From Candidatus Poribacteria bacterium (GTDB taxonomy: Bacteria; Poribacteria; WGA-4E; WGA-3G), in assembly GCA_003635195.1 (NCBI GenBank), contig PYIY01000098.1, forward strand, positions 1-55,517: a stretch of 55,517 nucleotides of DNA, in the 5' to 3' direction. Positions within the stretch are counted from its first letter, which is position 1; each line of letters starts with the position of its first letter. Made by a program: the position numbers and the translations under genes. Shown one piece after another: positions 17,220-27,300 of this stretch. The notes beneath the pieces are model-generated. The model was not told the DNA's origin and did no database searches. It worked only from the letters and a program-made list of their open reading frames with translations.

Positions 17220-18392
17220 TTATTCCATCAACGCAACCACACCACAAGCGATGCGCGCACCGCCGCCTGCTCTAACCTGCACATCCTTAAGCACAGCAAC
17301 AATCCACTCACCGAACGCCGTATCGTCACCTTGGAAATAGCCCAACATCCACGCAGTCGTCCGGGCATCCAGAAATGTGACGAGAAGTTGGTTGTAACCC
17401 GCTAAGTCAGCAGGGTTCTCTAAGTCTATGCCCGATGCGCTGTAGAGATGCGTTAACCGCATCCGCATCTCCTGCTCAACAGCTTCAGGTTCTCCAATGG
17501 GGAAGGTACGCCGATATTGGTTCGTGAAGAAATCGGGATCAATAGGTACGCCGTTAGACGAGAAAAATTCGTGATAGGCAGCCAAACGGCTCGGTTTGGT
17601 TGCTAAAAACGCTTGGTACGCTGGTGATTCCGTCAGCTGAATCACAGGCAAAAACGCAAGGTCCAACAGTTGCTCAGGCGTAAAGAAACAACTCAGCAGC
17701 AGCTCCAGTGGATCATGACTATGTGGACTTATCGTTTGACCGGGGAGATGGTGCTCCAACTCCAAGTCGATCTGTTGACCGAGTACTGTTAGCGTACAGG
17801 CATGCGTGGCTGCCACCATCCCTGTTTCCATTTGCGTCATATTATGGGTATGCACGCCTGTATGGTGCGTGTGTGGATTGGTCTGGAAAGTATCGCCTGT
17901 TTCATGGATAAGCACCAGTTTGCCGAGGATGTCGGTACTCGGGTCGCCGCCAAGAGACCAGAGCGGTGTCGTAAATTCTAAAACGCCCGTACCGTGCTCC
18001 CCAACCGGAATGTTGCCGATTTCCCCGACACCGATAGGCGGCATATCGGGTGTCGCCTCGGCAACGGGTACGCCGACTGTCCCTGCAGGAATTCCCATGG
18101 GATGCCAATGCGGACCCACATCGGCACAAGTACCTATATGGAGATGCGCTGCGTGCAAACCGGGGACCGCATTCTGAATCTCAATCCTGACGTGAACGGC
18201 TCCCTCCATCTCTGCGAACGTGGCTTTGCCACTTAGACCACTCCCATCTTTTTCAGAGATAACGGCAACTGCGGCTTTTTCAACAGGTTCCGTGGTAATA
18301 ACCTGTGTCGGAATTCTTTCACAACTGCTCAGAAGACATGCCGTGATAATGAGCGTTATTAACGCTGTGTACGTGTTGTATTTTATGCGCAT
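17220..18392 (-). CDS. Cu/Zn-superoxide-dismutase-like lipoprotein with large insertion
   Basis: This 390-residue lipoprotein starts at 18392; the N-terminus MRIKYN leads into a signal with lipobox LSSC (Cys 24). Residues 52-175 resemble SodC: GLSGKATF, GLHAAHLHIGTC (His 83, His 85, Cys 89), HWHPMG, a long acidic loop, GNIPVGEHG and LVLIHETGD. The final strand GGGARIACGVVAL (residues 377-388, Arg 380 and disulfide Cys 383) is also SodC-like. Between them lie about 200 residues absent from normal SodC, beginning with a His-rich stretch and followed by a helical part. Copper and zinc ligands are largely present, but dismutase activity cannot be inferred. It lies 49 bp after the barrel gene. Confidence 0.7.
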   Translation of the reverse strand: MRIKYNTYTALITLIITACLLSSCERIPTQVITTEPVEKAAVAVISEKDGSGLSGKATFAEMEGAVHVRIEIQNAVPGLHAAHLHIGTCADVGPHWHPMGIPAGTVGVPVAEATPDMPPIGVGEIGNIPVGEHGTGVLEFTTPLWSLGGDPSTDILGKLVLIHETGDTFQTNPHTHHTGVHTHNMTQMETGMVAATHACTLTVLGQQIDLELEHHLPGQTISPHSHDPLELLLSCFFTPEQLLDLAFLPVIQLTESPAYQAFLATKPSRLAAYHEFFSSNGVPIDPDFFTNQYRRTFPIGEPEAVEQEMRMRLTHLYSASGIDLENPADLAGYNQLLVTFLDARTTAWMLGYFQGDDTAFGEWIVAVLKDVQVRAGGGARIACGVVALME

Positions 18393-18441
18393 AGATAGCC
18401 AGATTATCCTTTCAGTTTTATGGCGCGCCTGTAAAAAACAT

Positions 18442-19791
18442 TTACCGTAACCCGAAAGCGTATTGCCAACCGGCAACGATTATCCAGTCGAATTCGGAGA
18501 TATAGACATCGGTAAGGTACAGGAAATTGCGCGAACCTACAACAATTGTCCAGTCGAGTTTCATCTGCGCTCCATCGGAATTCTGATCAAGAGGGTATTG
18601 CCAACCGGCAACGATTGTCCAGTCGATATAGTGAAGTAGCATGAAATTTCGCCAATCGGGAAGGGTTGTCGAGTCGAGTGCCATCTGCGGTCCGTCAAGG
18701 TTTTGATAGACAGGCATCTGGAATTCAAAAGTGAACCGTTGTCCTGCCAAAATTCCGCCGGGTGTGTCGGGGAAGATGAAGTTCACACCTGCCGACACAC
18801 TTCCGCGCCTCCCCCTTTGAAGATTTGGATCCATCGTCGGAGATGCATAGTCAGATCGTGTCGTTCCGATGAGTGCGGCGTACCTGTCGTGGGATGCCCT
18901 CTCTTTTTCCGAGGTGAACGCGGTAACGTTACCCCAATTTTCAAATGAACCGCGGAGATAAATGCTAAGAGAGTCGTTAAGCCTGCGTGCGCTCCAAAGC
19001 GTGGAACCGATAGTGGGTGCTAATCTGTAATCTCGCTTGTTTTTGTTGAGCCGGATTGCACCGCGTGCTTGGGCACCATAAGACCAAGCACCGTGTGTTG
19101 CTGCAAAGGTGAGTCCCGGTCTGAGTTCAAAAGAGCCAGACCCCATCTGCATCGGGTAGTGAAGACCGGTTACGCCGGTGCTGCTGGTGTACGCGCCTCT
19201 TGCGGAAATAATAGATCCTGTCGGTATAGAGGCACCGGCGTTGAGGCGGAGATCAGTGTTTGCTGCGTTGATCAGTGGAATGAGCGCGGCAAGTGTAATA
19301 TCCCCGAATCCAGCGATCGTCCCTGACGGATCTCCTATGATGTGATGGTGTCCTACGGGCCCGTCTCCTCCGGGACTGTGGAGGTGTGCACCTTTCATTT
19401 GTATGAAGTTGGTCCGATAACTCATCATTGCCATGAGCGTAATCCTGTCGTGCGGAGCAAACATCGCTCCGAACATGTGCACCCGCATCCGCATCCTGGT
19501 GGGCACCATCAGGTAGTTTTCGAGTGTTTCTTCGATTGAGATGGCGTTCCCGTCTTGAAGTCCGTCCATTGCCATCTCAATGGAACGGTATGAGAACATC
19601 ATCTCTCCTGCACTGTGGACAGGGTCTCCCATAACACCGAGTGGTGCATAGTTATCAGGACGAGCGGAGGCTATCTGCTCAGTCGATTCTTTTTCTGATG
19701 CGGCGTGAATGCCATTCGCAAATACGTTTACGATGTTCCCACAGAAGAAAAGAATGAGGAGAACAATCCCCCCCTTTTTATACGTTTTCAT
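18442..19791 (-). CDS. Outer-membrane beta-barrel transporter-like protein
   Basis: This 449-residue protein has a signal peptide (GIVLLILFFCGNIVNVFANG), then APLGVMGDPVHSAGEMMFSYR and a Met-rich strand region (MRMRVHMFGAMF, MAMMSYR). After this come many amphipathic strands such as LNAGASIPTG. The pattern fits outer-membrane transporter-like barrels frequently found near metal and multicopper-oxidase genes. It ends with an aromatic-rich GWQYAFGLR. The last 80 residues contain a duplicated unit (QN-DG-QM-LD to DW-IVAGWQY). It is followed by a SodC-like lipoprotein on the same transcript, so copper handling is a reasonable inference. Its predicted promoter is at 19836-19864. Confidence 0.72.
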   Translation of the reverse strand: MKTYKKGGIVLLILFFCGNIVNVFANGIHAASEKESTEQIASARPDNYAPLGVMGDPVHSAGEMMFSYRSIEMAMDGLQDGNAISIEETLENYLMVPTRMRMRVHMFGAMFAPHDRITLMAMMSYRTNFIQMKGAHLHSPGGDGPVGHHHIIGDPSGTIAGFGDITLAALIPLINAANTDLRLNAGASIPTGSIISARGAYTSSTGVTGLHYPMQMGSGSFELRPGLTFAATHGAWSYGAQARGAIRLNKNKRDYRLAPTIGSTLWSARRLNDSLSIYLRGSFENWGNVTAFTSEKERASHDRYAALIGTTRSDYASPTMDPNLQRGRRGSVSAGVNFIFPDTPGGILAGQRFTFEFQMPVYQNLDGPQMALDSTTLPDWRNFMLLHYIDWTIVAGWQYPLDQNSDGAQMKLDWTIVVGSRNFLYLTDVYISEFDWIIVAGWQYAFGLR

Positions 19792-19835
19792 GAAATACCT
19801 TATTCGGTTTTAGAGAAATAGTTGTATTGGAAGGT

Positions 19836-19864
19836 ATTATATCATATTTCTGGCATAAAGTCCA
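19836..19864 (-). promoter_or_regulatory. Promoter for the barrel and SodC-like operon
   Basis: On the minus strand TGGACT (19864-19859) and a perfect TATAAT (19841-19836) are 17 bp apart. It is divergent from the plus-strand promoter at 19901. Confidence 0.55.
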
Positions 19865-19900
19865 TATCCGCATCAGAGCCACCAGGGCTATACTTTAGGC

Positions 19901-19928
19901 TTGACATTCCACTTCATATTGATACAAT
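19901..19928 (+). promoter_or_regulatory. Promoter for the acetoacetate-decarboxylase-like gene
   Basis: TTGACA at 19901-19906 and TACAAT at 19923-19928 have a 16-bp spacer, giving a leader of about 28 nt before the ATG at 19963. The gene therefore starts after, not before, this point. Confidence 0.7.
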
Positions 19929-19962
19929 AAGGGTGTACTACTCAAAACATGGAGGGAATGAG

Positions 19963-20811
19963 ATGGGATATAAGTTCGATCCGAATGCAATGTACCGGAT
20001 GCCAACACATTTTGGACCGAGGACGGGACCCAGATACGGACCCGATGGCAGAAAATTTGAATGTAAAGATAACCCGAAATCAATGTCAGTTTCGGTGAGT
20101 TTCTTGACCAATAGCGAACAACTTAAGGCTTTTCTACCCCCAGGTTTCTCACTTAACGGCGAGCCGGTTGTATCCGTATCCGGGGGCTATATGAAAGAAA
20201 TCGAATGGTTGGCAGGACGCGGCTATAATACGCTTGGGGTCAGCTTTCCTGCGGTCTTCGACGGTGAAGTAGACCGAGCAACAGGTTCGCTTCTGACAGT
20301 ACTCTGGGAAAATTTGACAGATCCGATTTTGACGGGACGCGAGGAATTGGGGTTCTCCAAAATCTATTGTGAATTGCCAGAACCGCTAACTTTCAACGGC
20401 GAAACACACTGCACTGCCAGTTGGCTCGGTTTCAAGTTTATGGACATGCACGTGAGAGCGACGGAGCAAGTCCCGATACAACCCGCGTCTTCTCCACCAA
20501 AACCGCCGAGTGCCGGACAACCGCTCACCGGCACGCTTCACTATAAATATATGCCAAGAACCGGCGAATGGGGAACTGCCGACATTGCCTACGCCGTGCT
20601 AACGCCTGCGAGTACACCAAACCGAGTTGTGAAAGAACATTGGCGCGGTGAAGGCACAGTGCAATTCCATAAAGCCCGTTGGGAAGACCTACCGACGCAA
20701 TACAACATCGTTAACGCCTTCCATGAACTGGAAGTCAAGGAATGGCGTGGCGCGTCTATCGTCAAAACAGTCGGTGGAAAGGACCTGAGCGACCAGCGGA
20801 TTCTGCGTTAA
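19963..20811 (+). CDS. Acetoacetate decarboxylase family protein
   Basis: This 282-residue protein starts at the ATG at 19963, preceded by GGAGGG. An in-frame ATG at 19822 lies before the promoter and is rejected. Sequence features of the ADC fold include SVSFLTNSEQLKAFLPPGF, VVSVSGGYMKEIEWL and GREELGFSKIYCEL, where the Lys in FSK occupies the Schiff-base position. Bacterial ADC-like proteins decarboxylate or hydrate various keto acids; acetoacetate is not established as the substrate here. It stands alone on the plus strand, convergent with the SDR gene (stop codons 3 bp apart), and divergent from the barrel operon. Confidence 0.78.
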   Translation: MGYKFDPNAMYRMPTHFGPRTGPRYGPDGRKFECKDNPKSMSVSVSFLTNSEQLKAFLPPGFSLNGEPVVSVSGGYMKEIEWLAGRGYNTLGVSFPAVFDGEVDRATGSLLTVLWENLTDPILTGREELGFSKIYCELPEPLTFNGETHCTASWLGFKFMDMHVRATEQVPIQPASSPPKPPSAGQPLTGTLHYKYMPRTGEWGTADIAYAVLTPASTPNRVVKEHWRGEGTVQFHKARWEDLPTQYNIVNAFHELEVKEWRGASIVKTVGGKDLSDQRILR

Positions 20812-20814
20812 TTC

Positions 20815-21651
20815 TTAGTCCATCACGGAACCGCCTGAGACGGTGATGGAAACCCCTGTGAGATAGGCGGCTTCGTCTGAGGCGAGGAACGCTGCCATCT
20901 TGGCAACATCCGCCCCCTCGGCGAGTCGCCCGAAGGGTACATTTGCTTCGGATTGGCGTGTGTATTCCGAGAGCTGCTCATCAGCGGAAAGATGACCAGG
21001 CATTAGCACAGATGCCAGATGTGTGACGCGTTCTGTGTCCACAAGTCCAGGACAAATAGCGTTGACATTAACACCGTAAGGCGCGAGTTCATGGGCAAGC
21101 GATTGTGTGAAACCGATCACCGCGAATTTCGAGGCACTGTATGCAGCAAAGCGCGCCGACCCCCGTTTCCCGGTAACAGAAGACATATTAATAATTTTGC
21201 CACCGGTTCCCTGCGCGATGAGATGACGTGCCACTGCTTGTGAACAGAGGAATACGCCTTTCACATTGACGCGCTGTACTCTGTCCCAATCTTCTTCAGT
21301 TAGGTCTACGACAGGCACACGATCCTTGCCAGCCATCGTTCCGGCATTGTTGACGAGAATATCAATTTTCCCGAAATGTGCGACGGTCTTGTCAACCATC
21401 TCTTTCACCTGTTCTGTGTCCCCAACGTCCGCAACAACGCTGATAGCACGCCGTCCCATCGCCTCAATTTCACGCACGACATCGGGCAAGCCTTGCCATT
21501 CTGTCTGATCCGCAGCGTAGGGATGTTCGGTAATATCGTTGACAGCAACATCGGCACCTTCTTTCGCCAAGCGGGTCGCGATCGCACGACCAATGCCGTT
21601 TTTGCCACCCGCGCCTGTTACCAAGGCAACTTTTCCATTTAAGTTGTACAT
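20815..21651 (-). CDS. Short-chain dehydrogenase/reductase
   Basis: This 278-residue SDR has the NAD(P)-binding motif TGAGGKNGIGRA, the NNAG motif and the catalytic Ser-Tyr-Lys seen in NMSSVTG and YSASK. The sequence MYNLNGKVALVTG at the ATG at 21651 is the classical family start. An ORF extending upstream to 21849 is not used because AGGAG lies at about 21662 and the promoter sits at 21685-21713. It ends with the common SDR tail YLTGVSITVSGG. Substrate unknown; likely a sugar or secondary alcohol, in keeping with neighbours. Confidence 0.85.
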   Translation of the reverse strand: MYNLNGKVALVTGAGGKNGIGRAIATRLAKEGADVAVNDITEHPYAADQTEWQGLPDVVREIEAMGRRAISVVADVGDTEQVKEMVDKTVAHFGKIDILVNNAGTMAGKDRVPVVDLTEEDWDRVQRVNVKGVFLCSQAVARHLIAQGTGGKIINMSSVTGKRGSARFAAYSASKFAVIGFTQSLAHELAPYGVNVNAICPGLVDTERVTHLASVLMPGHLSADEQLSEYTRQSEANVPFGRLAEGADVAKMAAFLASDEAAYLTGVSITVSGGSVMD

Positions 21652-21684
21652 TGGGATATAACTCCTATGGATTGAATGGTGCAG

Positions 21685-21713
21685 AGTATAACAGATTTTT
21701 ACGGAGATGTCAA
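21685..21713 (-). promoter_or_regulatory. Promoter for the SDR gene
   Basis: On the minus strand TTGACA (21713-21708) and TATACT (21690-21685) are 17 bp apart, about 34 bp upstream of the ATG at 21651. Confidence 0.7.
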
Positions 21714-21750
21714 ATTGGCGAGTCAGGAACCTTAGACAGCCCAAAAACCT

Positions 21751-21779
21751 TTGATTTTTCGCGGAATCTATGATATACT
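21751..21779 (+). promoter_or_regulatory. Promoter for the toxin-antitoxin operon
   Basis: TTGATT at 21751-21756 and TATACT at 21774-21779 are 17 bp apart, about 50 bp before the antitoxin ATG. Phd/YefM antitoxins usually repress their own promoter, so an operator may overlap here, but none is obvious. Confidence 0.6.
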
Positions 21780-21830
21780 TTGTAATATATTTCCCGCCTT
21801 GTACACTAACAACACTAATCGGAGAGAACA

Positions 21831-22130
21831 ATGAAAAAAGAAGTTTCAACGACGGAATTACATCAGAAGCTTAGTGAATTGCTCGACGGAGTCTACCGAA
21901 ACGGGGATCGGCTGATAGTCAAACGCGCCGACACACCCCTTGCCGCTATTGTTCCAATTGACGCATATCAAGAGATGCTTCAACAGCGAGAGCAAACTTT
22001 CTCAGTATTGGACAGAATATGGGAAAAAGTGCCAGGTGTCAGTGAAGAAGAAGCACAAAGCGATATTGAACAGGCAATTGCCGAGGCACGCGCCGAGAAA
22101 ATACGTAAAAGGAGTAAATTGTCTCCCTGA
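21831..22130 (+). CDS. Phd/YefM-family antitoxin
   Basis: This 99-residue protein has the N-terminal fold of Phd/YefM antitoxins: ELHQKLSELLDGVYRNGDRLIVKR followed by PLAAIVPIDAYQEM. The C-terminal part is acidic then basic and probably wraps the toxin. It is preceded by GGAGAG and its stop codon overlaps the toxin start (TGATG, 1-base overlap), which is the normal arrangement. It would bind DNA as a dimer, repress the operon and neutralise the PIN toxin next to it. Confidence 0.85.
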   Translation: MKKEVSTTELHQKLSELLDGVYRNGDRLIVKRADTPLAAIVPIDAYQEMLQQREQTFSVLDRIWEKVPGVSEEEAQSDIEQAIAEARAEKIRKRSKLSP

Positions 22131-22555
22131 TGCGTATCGTCTTGGATACCAACCAGCATATTAGTGCGATTATCCGACCCAACGGGCACCCAGCTCAAAT
22201 CGTGAAACTCTGGCGTAACGGTCTAATTGAGTTGGCAATATCTCCTTTCATATTGGAAGAGTTTGAAGCAGTTGTGCATCGTCCACGTATTCAACAAAAA
22301 AATAACCTATCAGATGCTGATATTGCTGAATATCTTGAGGTCCTCAGAACGTCTGCGGTTTTAGTACCTGGAGCAATTACTGTTAATGCTGTCCCTGACG
22401 ATCCTGATGACAACATTATCATTGCCTGTGCCATAGAGGCAGAAGTTGATATGATTATCAGCGGAGATCAACACTTGCTTTCGCTTGGTTCATATCAAGG
22501 GATTCCAATTGTCAAGGCAGTAGATTTTCTGAGCAGCTATATTCTACCTCACTAA
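22130..22555 (+). CDS. PIN-domain toxin (putative ribonuclease)
   Basis: This 141-residue protein is of the PIN-type toxin family seen next to Phd-like antitoxins. Acidic metal-binding residues appear in the N-terminal VLDTNQHISA, in the EEFEAVV helix, in DDPDDNIIIACA and in IISGDQHLL. PIN toxins cut RNA with Mg/Mn ions. The ATG overlaps the antitoxin stop by one base. The length and completeness suggest it is intact. Together with the following ApeA-like gene and the restriction-modification gene it belongs to a defence island. Confidence 0.83.
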   Translation: MRIVLDTNQHISAIIRPNGHPAQIVKLWRNGLIELAISPFILEEFEAVVHRPRIQQKNNLSDADIAEYLEVLRTSAVLVPGAITVNAVPDDPDDNIIIACAIEAEVDMIISGDQHLLSLGSYQGIPIVKAVDFLSSYILPH

Positions 22556-22690
22556 ATCAGTCCATCTTGCAGTCTCTCAGATTGTATGCCTGTCTACTTA
22601 TTTGACTTACTTGCCTCCGACGTATATTCACAAGAATACTCTCTACGTGCTCTAACCCTGAACATCCGAATGATTTAGGAGAAGATATAA

Positions 22691-24118
22691 GTGCGAATCA
22701 AAGAAGAATTTAAGAAATCTGGCTATTTTTGGCTTCCCTCCGCACCAAATAAAAAGTTCCCTGGAACGCTTTCAATCTCAGATGGAGGAGTTATAGATTT
22801 AGAAGTTGTTGAACTATTTGAACCGGTTGATTGGGATAGCTCGGATTGGGAATCGATTAGAAATAGGTTGAATTGGGAACCTGCGTTCAGTAATCATTTT
22901 AAACGAATAGTTGGGCACATTGAAACAGATGAAATTACTCTTGATGGTTGTAGAATTAACAAGGGATTGTCATACTATAAGACTGGCTTATCGAAATCAG
23001 TTCTTCGTGTAAGCCGCGCTTTTACAGGCGTAAAATACAATGAAGATGAAATTCCGCGTTTTAAGATTCTAATTTTTTCCATAGATGGAATTAACAACTG
23101 GATTGGACGAAGTGCTACTGACATTGAGAAACTTATCCAAGGGGAAAATATATCGTTTCAACATCCTGAGGAGATTTCATTTAACCTTGCTAATGGTATG
23201 GAGTTGTCAATCACGTTTAAGCAGGGCCGTAGCGAATCTCTAAGTCCAAGGGAACAAAGAATAACCCAAAGGACGTATTTTAAATTAGTTTCACAAGACG
23301 CGCGTGAATTGGACGATTTCACCTCAGTTGCTGAAAAAATCATAAATTTTTTGTGTTTCGCCATGGGCGATGTAGTCTGTTTTGATAGTATGGAGGTAGC
23401 TTCTGAGAATCCACCTCCATTGCCTCCATCCGAAGAGAATTCTGGATACGATAAAATTGGATTGCTGCCGATAAATATTTTTTATTCAAGCCAATTCTAC
23501 TCGAAAGATAAACCAAGCGATTTTAATTGGTTATTTAAATTTGGGCAGATACAAAACGATGCTGGAAGGATAATTTGTAATTGGATAAATGCTTACGAGG
23601 AACTTGATCCCACTTTCAATTTGTACTTTTTGGCGACAATGAGAACACAACCTTCCTTTGAAGCGAAATTTTTGACGTTGGTGACAGGTTTAGAAATATA
23701 TCATCGAAGGACATCCGATGAAAAGCAAATGGATGAAGCCGAGTTTGATGAATTAGTCGAGATTCTCATTGAGAATTGCTCCCCAGAAAAGAGAATTTGG
23801 TTAGAAGGGAGATTGAAGTTTGCTAATGAGATTGTTTTGAGAAAAAGAATTAAAAGGCTTATTGAACCATTTAAAAACCTGTTTGGAAACAAGGAAAACC
23901 GCAAAAAATTGATAAATAGAATTGTAGATACGCGAAATTATCTGACACACTATGACTTATCTTTGAAATCAAAAGCAGCAAAAGGATGGGATTTACAAGT
24001 TCTTTGCCAAAAAGTGGAAGTGCTTTTCCAACTCCATTTTCTCCAACTAATGGGCTTCAGTGAAAAAGATATTAATTCCATCGCAGATCGCCAACTCTGG
24101 ACGAAACTCCAATTTTGA
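22691..24118 (+). CDS. ApeA-like HEPN abortive-infection protein
   Basis: This 475-residue protein begins with GTG at 22691 behind AGGAGA. The N-terminal half, with GYFWLPSAP and GTLSI, resembles the ApeA N-terminal domain. The C-terminal half is helical and carries the HEPN signature RNYLTH (R415, H420), the R-x4-H ribonuclease motif. ApeA proteins are HEPN-containing antiphage factors thought to cleave RNA on infection. The gene is visibly A+T-rich compared with metabolic genes on both sides, a sign of transfer. A weak promoter candidate (TTGACT at 22602, TATATT at 22623) has only a 15-bp spacer. No partner gene is needed in known ApeA systems. Confidence 0.72.
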   Translation: MRIKEEFKKSGYFWLPSAPNKKFPGTLSISDGGVIDLEVVELFEPVDWDSSDWESIRNRLNWEPAFSNHFKRIVGHIETDEITLDGCRINKGLSYYKTGLSKSVLRVSRAFTGVKYNEDEIPRFKILIFSIDGINNWIGRSATDIEKLIQGENISFQHPEEISFNLANGMELSITFKQGRSESLSPREQRITQRTYFKLVSQDARELDDFTSVAEKIINFLCFAMGDVVCFDSMEVASENPPPLPPSEENSGYDKIGLLPINIFYSSQFYSKDKPSDFNWLFKFGQIQNDAGRIICNWINAYEELDPTFNLYFLATMRTQPSFEAKFLTLVTGLEIYHRRTSDEKQMDEAEFDELVEILIENCSPEKRIWLEGRLKFANEIVLRKRIKRLIEPFKNLFGNKENRKKLINRIVDTRNYLTHYDLSLKSKAAKGWDLQVLCQKVEVLFQLHFLQLMGFSEKDINSIADRQLWTKLQF

Positions 24119-24304
24119 TGTGCAGTCGTTCAGAAATCATTAGAAAAACCGTAGCAGATACCTTACAAGAACAGAATAACGTGTATATTCTCTTACCCTG
24201 GCTATCCTAAAATCCTAATTCAGATAAACATTGTGCGCCGGACGTGCGATAAATCGCACTACTACAAACCTGATTCTGAGTACTGTCAGTAATCTAATTT
24301 CTTC

Positions 24305-24333
24305 TTGTCTTCTAATACTAAACATGCTATTAT
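24305..24333 (+). promoter_or_regulatory. Promoter for the single-chain R-M gene, possibly leaderless
   Basis: TTGTCT at 24305-24310 and TATTAT at 24328-24333 are 17 bp apart. The expected start, six or seven bases downstream, falls on the ATG at 24339, which has no SD. Leaderless transcription would explain both facts. Confidence 0.6.
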
Positions 24334-24338
24334 GCCCC

Positions 24339-27300
24339 ATGCCAAAACTCAATCTAAAACCTAATTACAAAGCGATCCGAGACTACTACGCCACGCTGCA
24401 GCAATACGATCAACACAATGCCACACACGAAGGCGCGGTTAGCAATCCTTTTGCCTTCTTACTCGATACCTGTGCGAAACAACGAAATGCCACGCTCATT
24501 CCTCAATATGGGATGCACACGCCAAAGGGAAACCGGATCGTCATTGATGGCGTGGTCCTTGACGAATACGGACTCCCCTTCGCCTATTGGGAAGCGAAAG
24601 ATATTGACGACGACCTCGTCAAAGCCGTCCAAGCCAAACGCGATGCTGGTTATCCCCTCGACAATATCCTTTTCCAAACCCCGCAGCGCGCCATCCTATA
24701 TCAAAATGGACAAGCAGCATTAGACGTGGACATCACTGAACCGGCACGCCTGATTGCTGCACTTCAATACCTGTTCTCTTACGTCCCGCCCGCGCTCGAC
24801 AATTGGCAGACGGCTGTCTCCGATTTCAGAGAGTATGTGCCGGACCTTGCCAGCGCGTTGAAAGCACTCATCGATCAACGCCACGAAACAGATTCCGCGT
24901 TCAAGGAGGCGTTCACCGATTTTTATGAAATCTGCCGCACGTCCATTAACCCGGAACTCTCACGTGATGCCGTCGAGGAGATGCTTATCCAACATATCCT
25001 CACCGAACGCATTTTCCGTACCGTTTTCAATCGGTCAGACTTTACGCTCCGAAACATTATCGCCCGCGAGATTGAAAACGTCAGCTACATACTCATGCGG
25101 CATGAAGTGAGTCGAGACGTGTTTCTTGAACCGTTAGACCGGTTTTACGTTGCTATCGAGCAGGCAGCGACACTCTGTAAAGACTTCTCTCAAAAACAAC
25201 ACTTCCTCAATACATTCTACGAGAAGTTTTTTCAGGGTTTCTCTGAGGATGTGGCGGATACACACGGCATCGTTTACACGCCGCAACCGATCGTAGATTT
25301 CATGGTGAAGAGCGTTGGACACATCTTGGAAACCGAGTTCGACCGATCGCTATCGGATACCGGCGTGCATATCATCGATCCATTTGTCGGCACTGGCAAC
25401 TTTATCGTCCGTCTCATGCAGGACATCCAAGGCACGGCGTTGGAAGAGAAATACCGTCATGAACTCCACTGCAACGAGGTGATGCTCCTGCCCTACTATA
25501 TTGCAAGTCTGAACATCGAGCAGGAATACTTTCAACGCACAGGGGCATATCTACCGTTTGAAGGTATCGCGCTTGCGGATACGTTTGAGTTGCTTGAGCA
25601 GCAGCAAGAAGAACTCTTTACACGTGAAAACACAGAACGGGTGGAGAGACAGAAGGCTGCGGATATGTTCGTCGTTATCGGCAACCCACCCTATAACGCG
25701 GGACAAGTGAATGAAAACGACAACAACAAAAATCGAAAATACCGCATAATGGATAAACTGATACGTGACACTTGGGCTGCAGACTCTAAAGCAAGAAATA
25801 AAAATGCCCTCTATGATCCTTACATCAAAGCAATTCTGTGGGCACTGGAGCGCATTGGCAAAGAAGGAGTTGTCGCGTTTGTAACAAATAATGGTTTTCT
25901 CGACGGTATGGCGTTTGACGGGATGCGGAAACACCTCGCAGCAGCTTGCGATAGAATTTATACTCTGGACTTAGGTGGAAATGCAAGGAAAAGGTTGAAG
26001 GTCTCAGAGGCAAATGTATTCGGGATTCGGGTTGGAGTGAGTATCAATCTATTTATCAAGACAAACCAGGATCGATCGGCGACATCGCGTATCCTTTACT
26101 ACCAAACCAATGAATTGTGGAACAGAAAACAGAAATTTGATTTTTTGAATGAACATCAACACATAGGTAATATTGCGTGGCAAACAATTCACCCGGACAA
26201 GCAATATACATGGTTGACCGAAGGTCTCCACGCTGAATTTGAGACTTTTATTCCATTGGGAACTAAAAAAGCGAAGATGGACAAAGGCGCAGCAACGAAC
26301 GTGATTTTCAAAACCTATAGCAGCGGGGTCAAAACGAATCGTGACGCATGGGTTTACAACTTCAACCCGAATGCACTCACCAAGAATGTTCAGCGACTGA
26401 TAGGTACTTACAACGCGGATGTCGATCGGTGGAAACGGCGAGAAGATACGAAAGAAATTAACGTAGATGAATTTGTTGTTTATGATGAAAAGAAAATCAG
26501 TTGGAGCCGAGACTTAAAGGTTAAGTTGAAACGAGGGATAATTGCTGAATACGCTGAACACAAAATGAGAACGTCTTTTTATCGACCGTTTACGAAATCA
26601 AACCTCTGCTTCGACCGGACAATGAACGATGTTGTATACTTGTTTCCATCTATCTTTCCGACATTGGAAACAGAAACGGAAAATCAGGTGATATGGCTTA
26701 AGGTTGGAAGAGAATGGTCGATGTTCGCATTGATGACAAACAAAATTTCCGATATTTTGCCTCAAGGTGGTTCTCAATGCTTTCCCTTCTATACCTACGA
26801 TGAGGACGGCACAAACCGTCGAGAAAACATCACCGATTGGGCATTGTCCGAATTCCGAAATCACTACAATGATGACACCCTCACCAAGTGGGACATCTTC
26901 TACTATACCTACGCCCTCTTGCACCATCCCGTTTATCGTGAGAAGTATGAGATGAACCTCAAGCGCGATCTGCCGCATATCCCTTTTACTGAAGATTTCT
27001 GGGGATTTGCCAAAGCGGGTGCGGTGTTAGCAGAGCTCCACGTGAACTATGAATCCGTTCCGAAATACGATAAACTCCGAAAGGTTGAAACCCCCAGCAT
27101 GCAGGTCAATTGGGATGTGGAGAAGATGAAACTCTCTAAAGACAAGACGCAGCTGAAATATAATGATTTTTTGACGTTGGACGGCATCCCCGCAGAAGTT
27201 TATGGCTATAAGTTAGGGACGCGTTCTGCTTTGGAGTGGGTGGTGGATCAGTATCGTGTCAAGGTAGATAAACGGAGCGGTATTAAAAACGACCCAAACC

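Noticed and set aside
20815..21849. A 344-residue start for the SDR
   Set aside because: The extra 66 residues cover the promoter region and are not SDR-like; the MYNLNGKVALVTG start with AGGAG fits the family.
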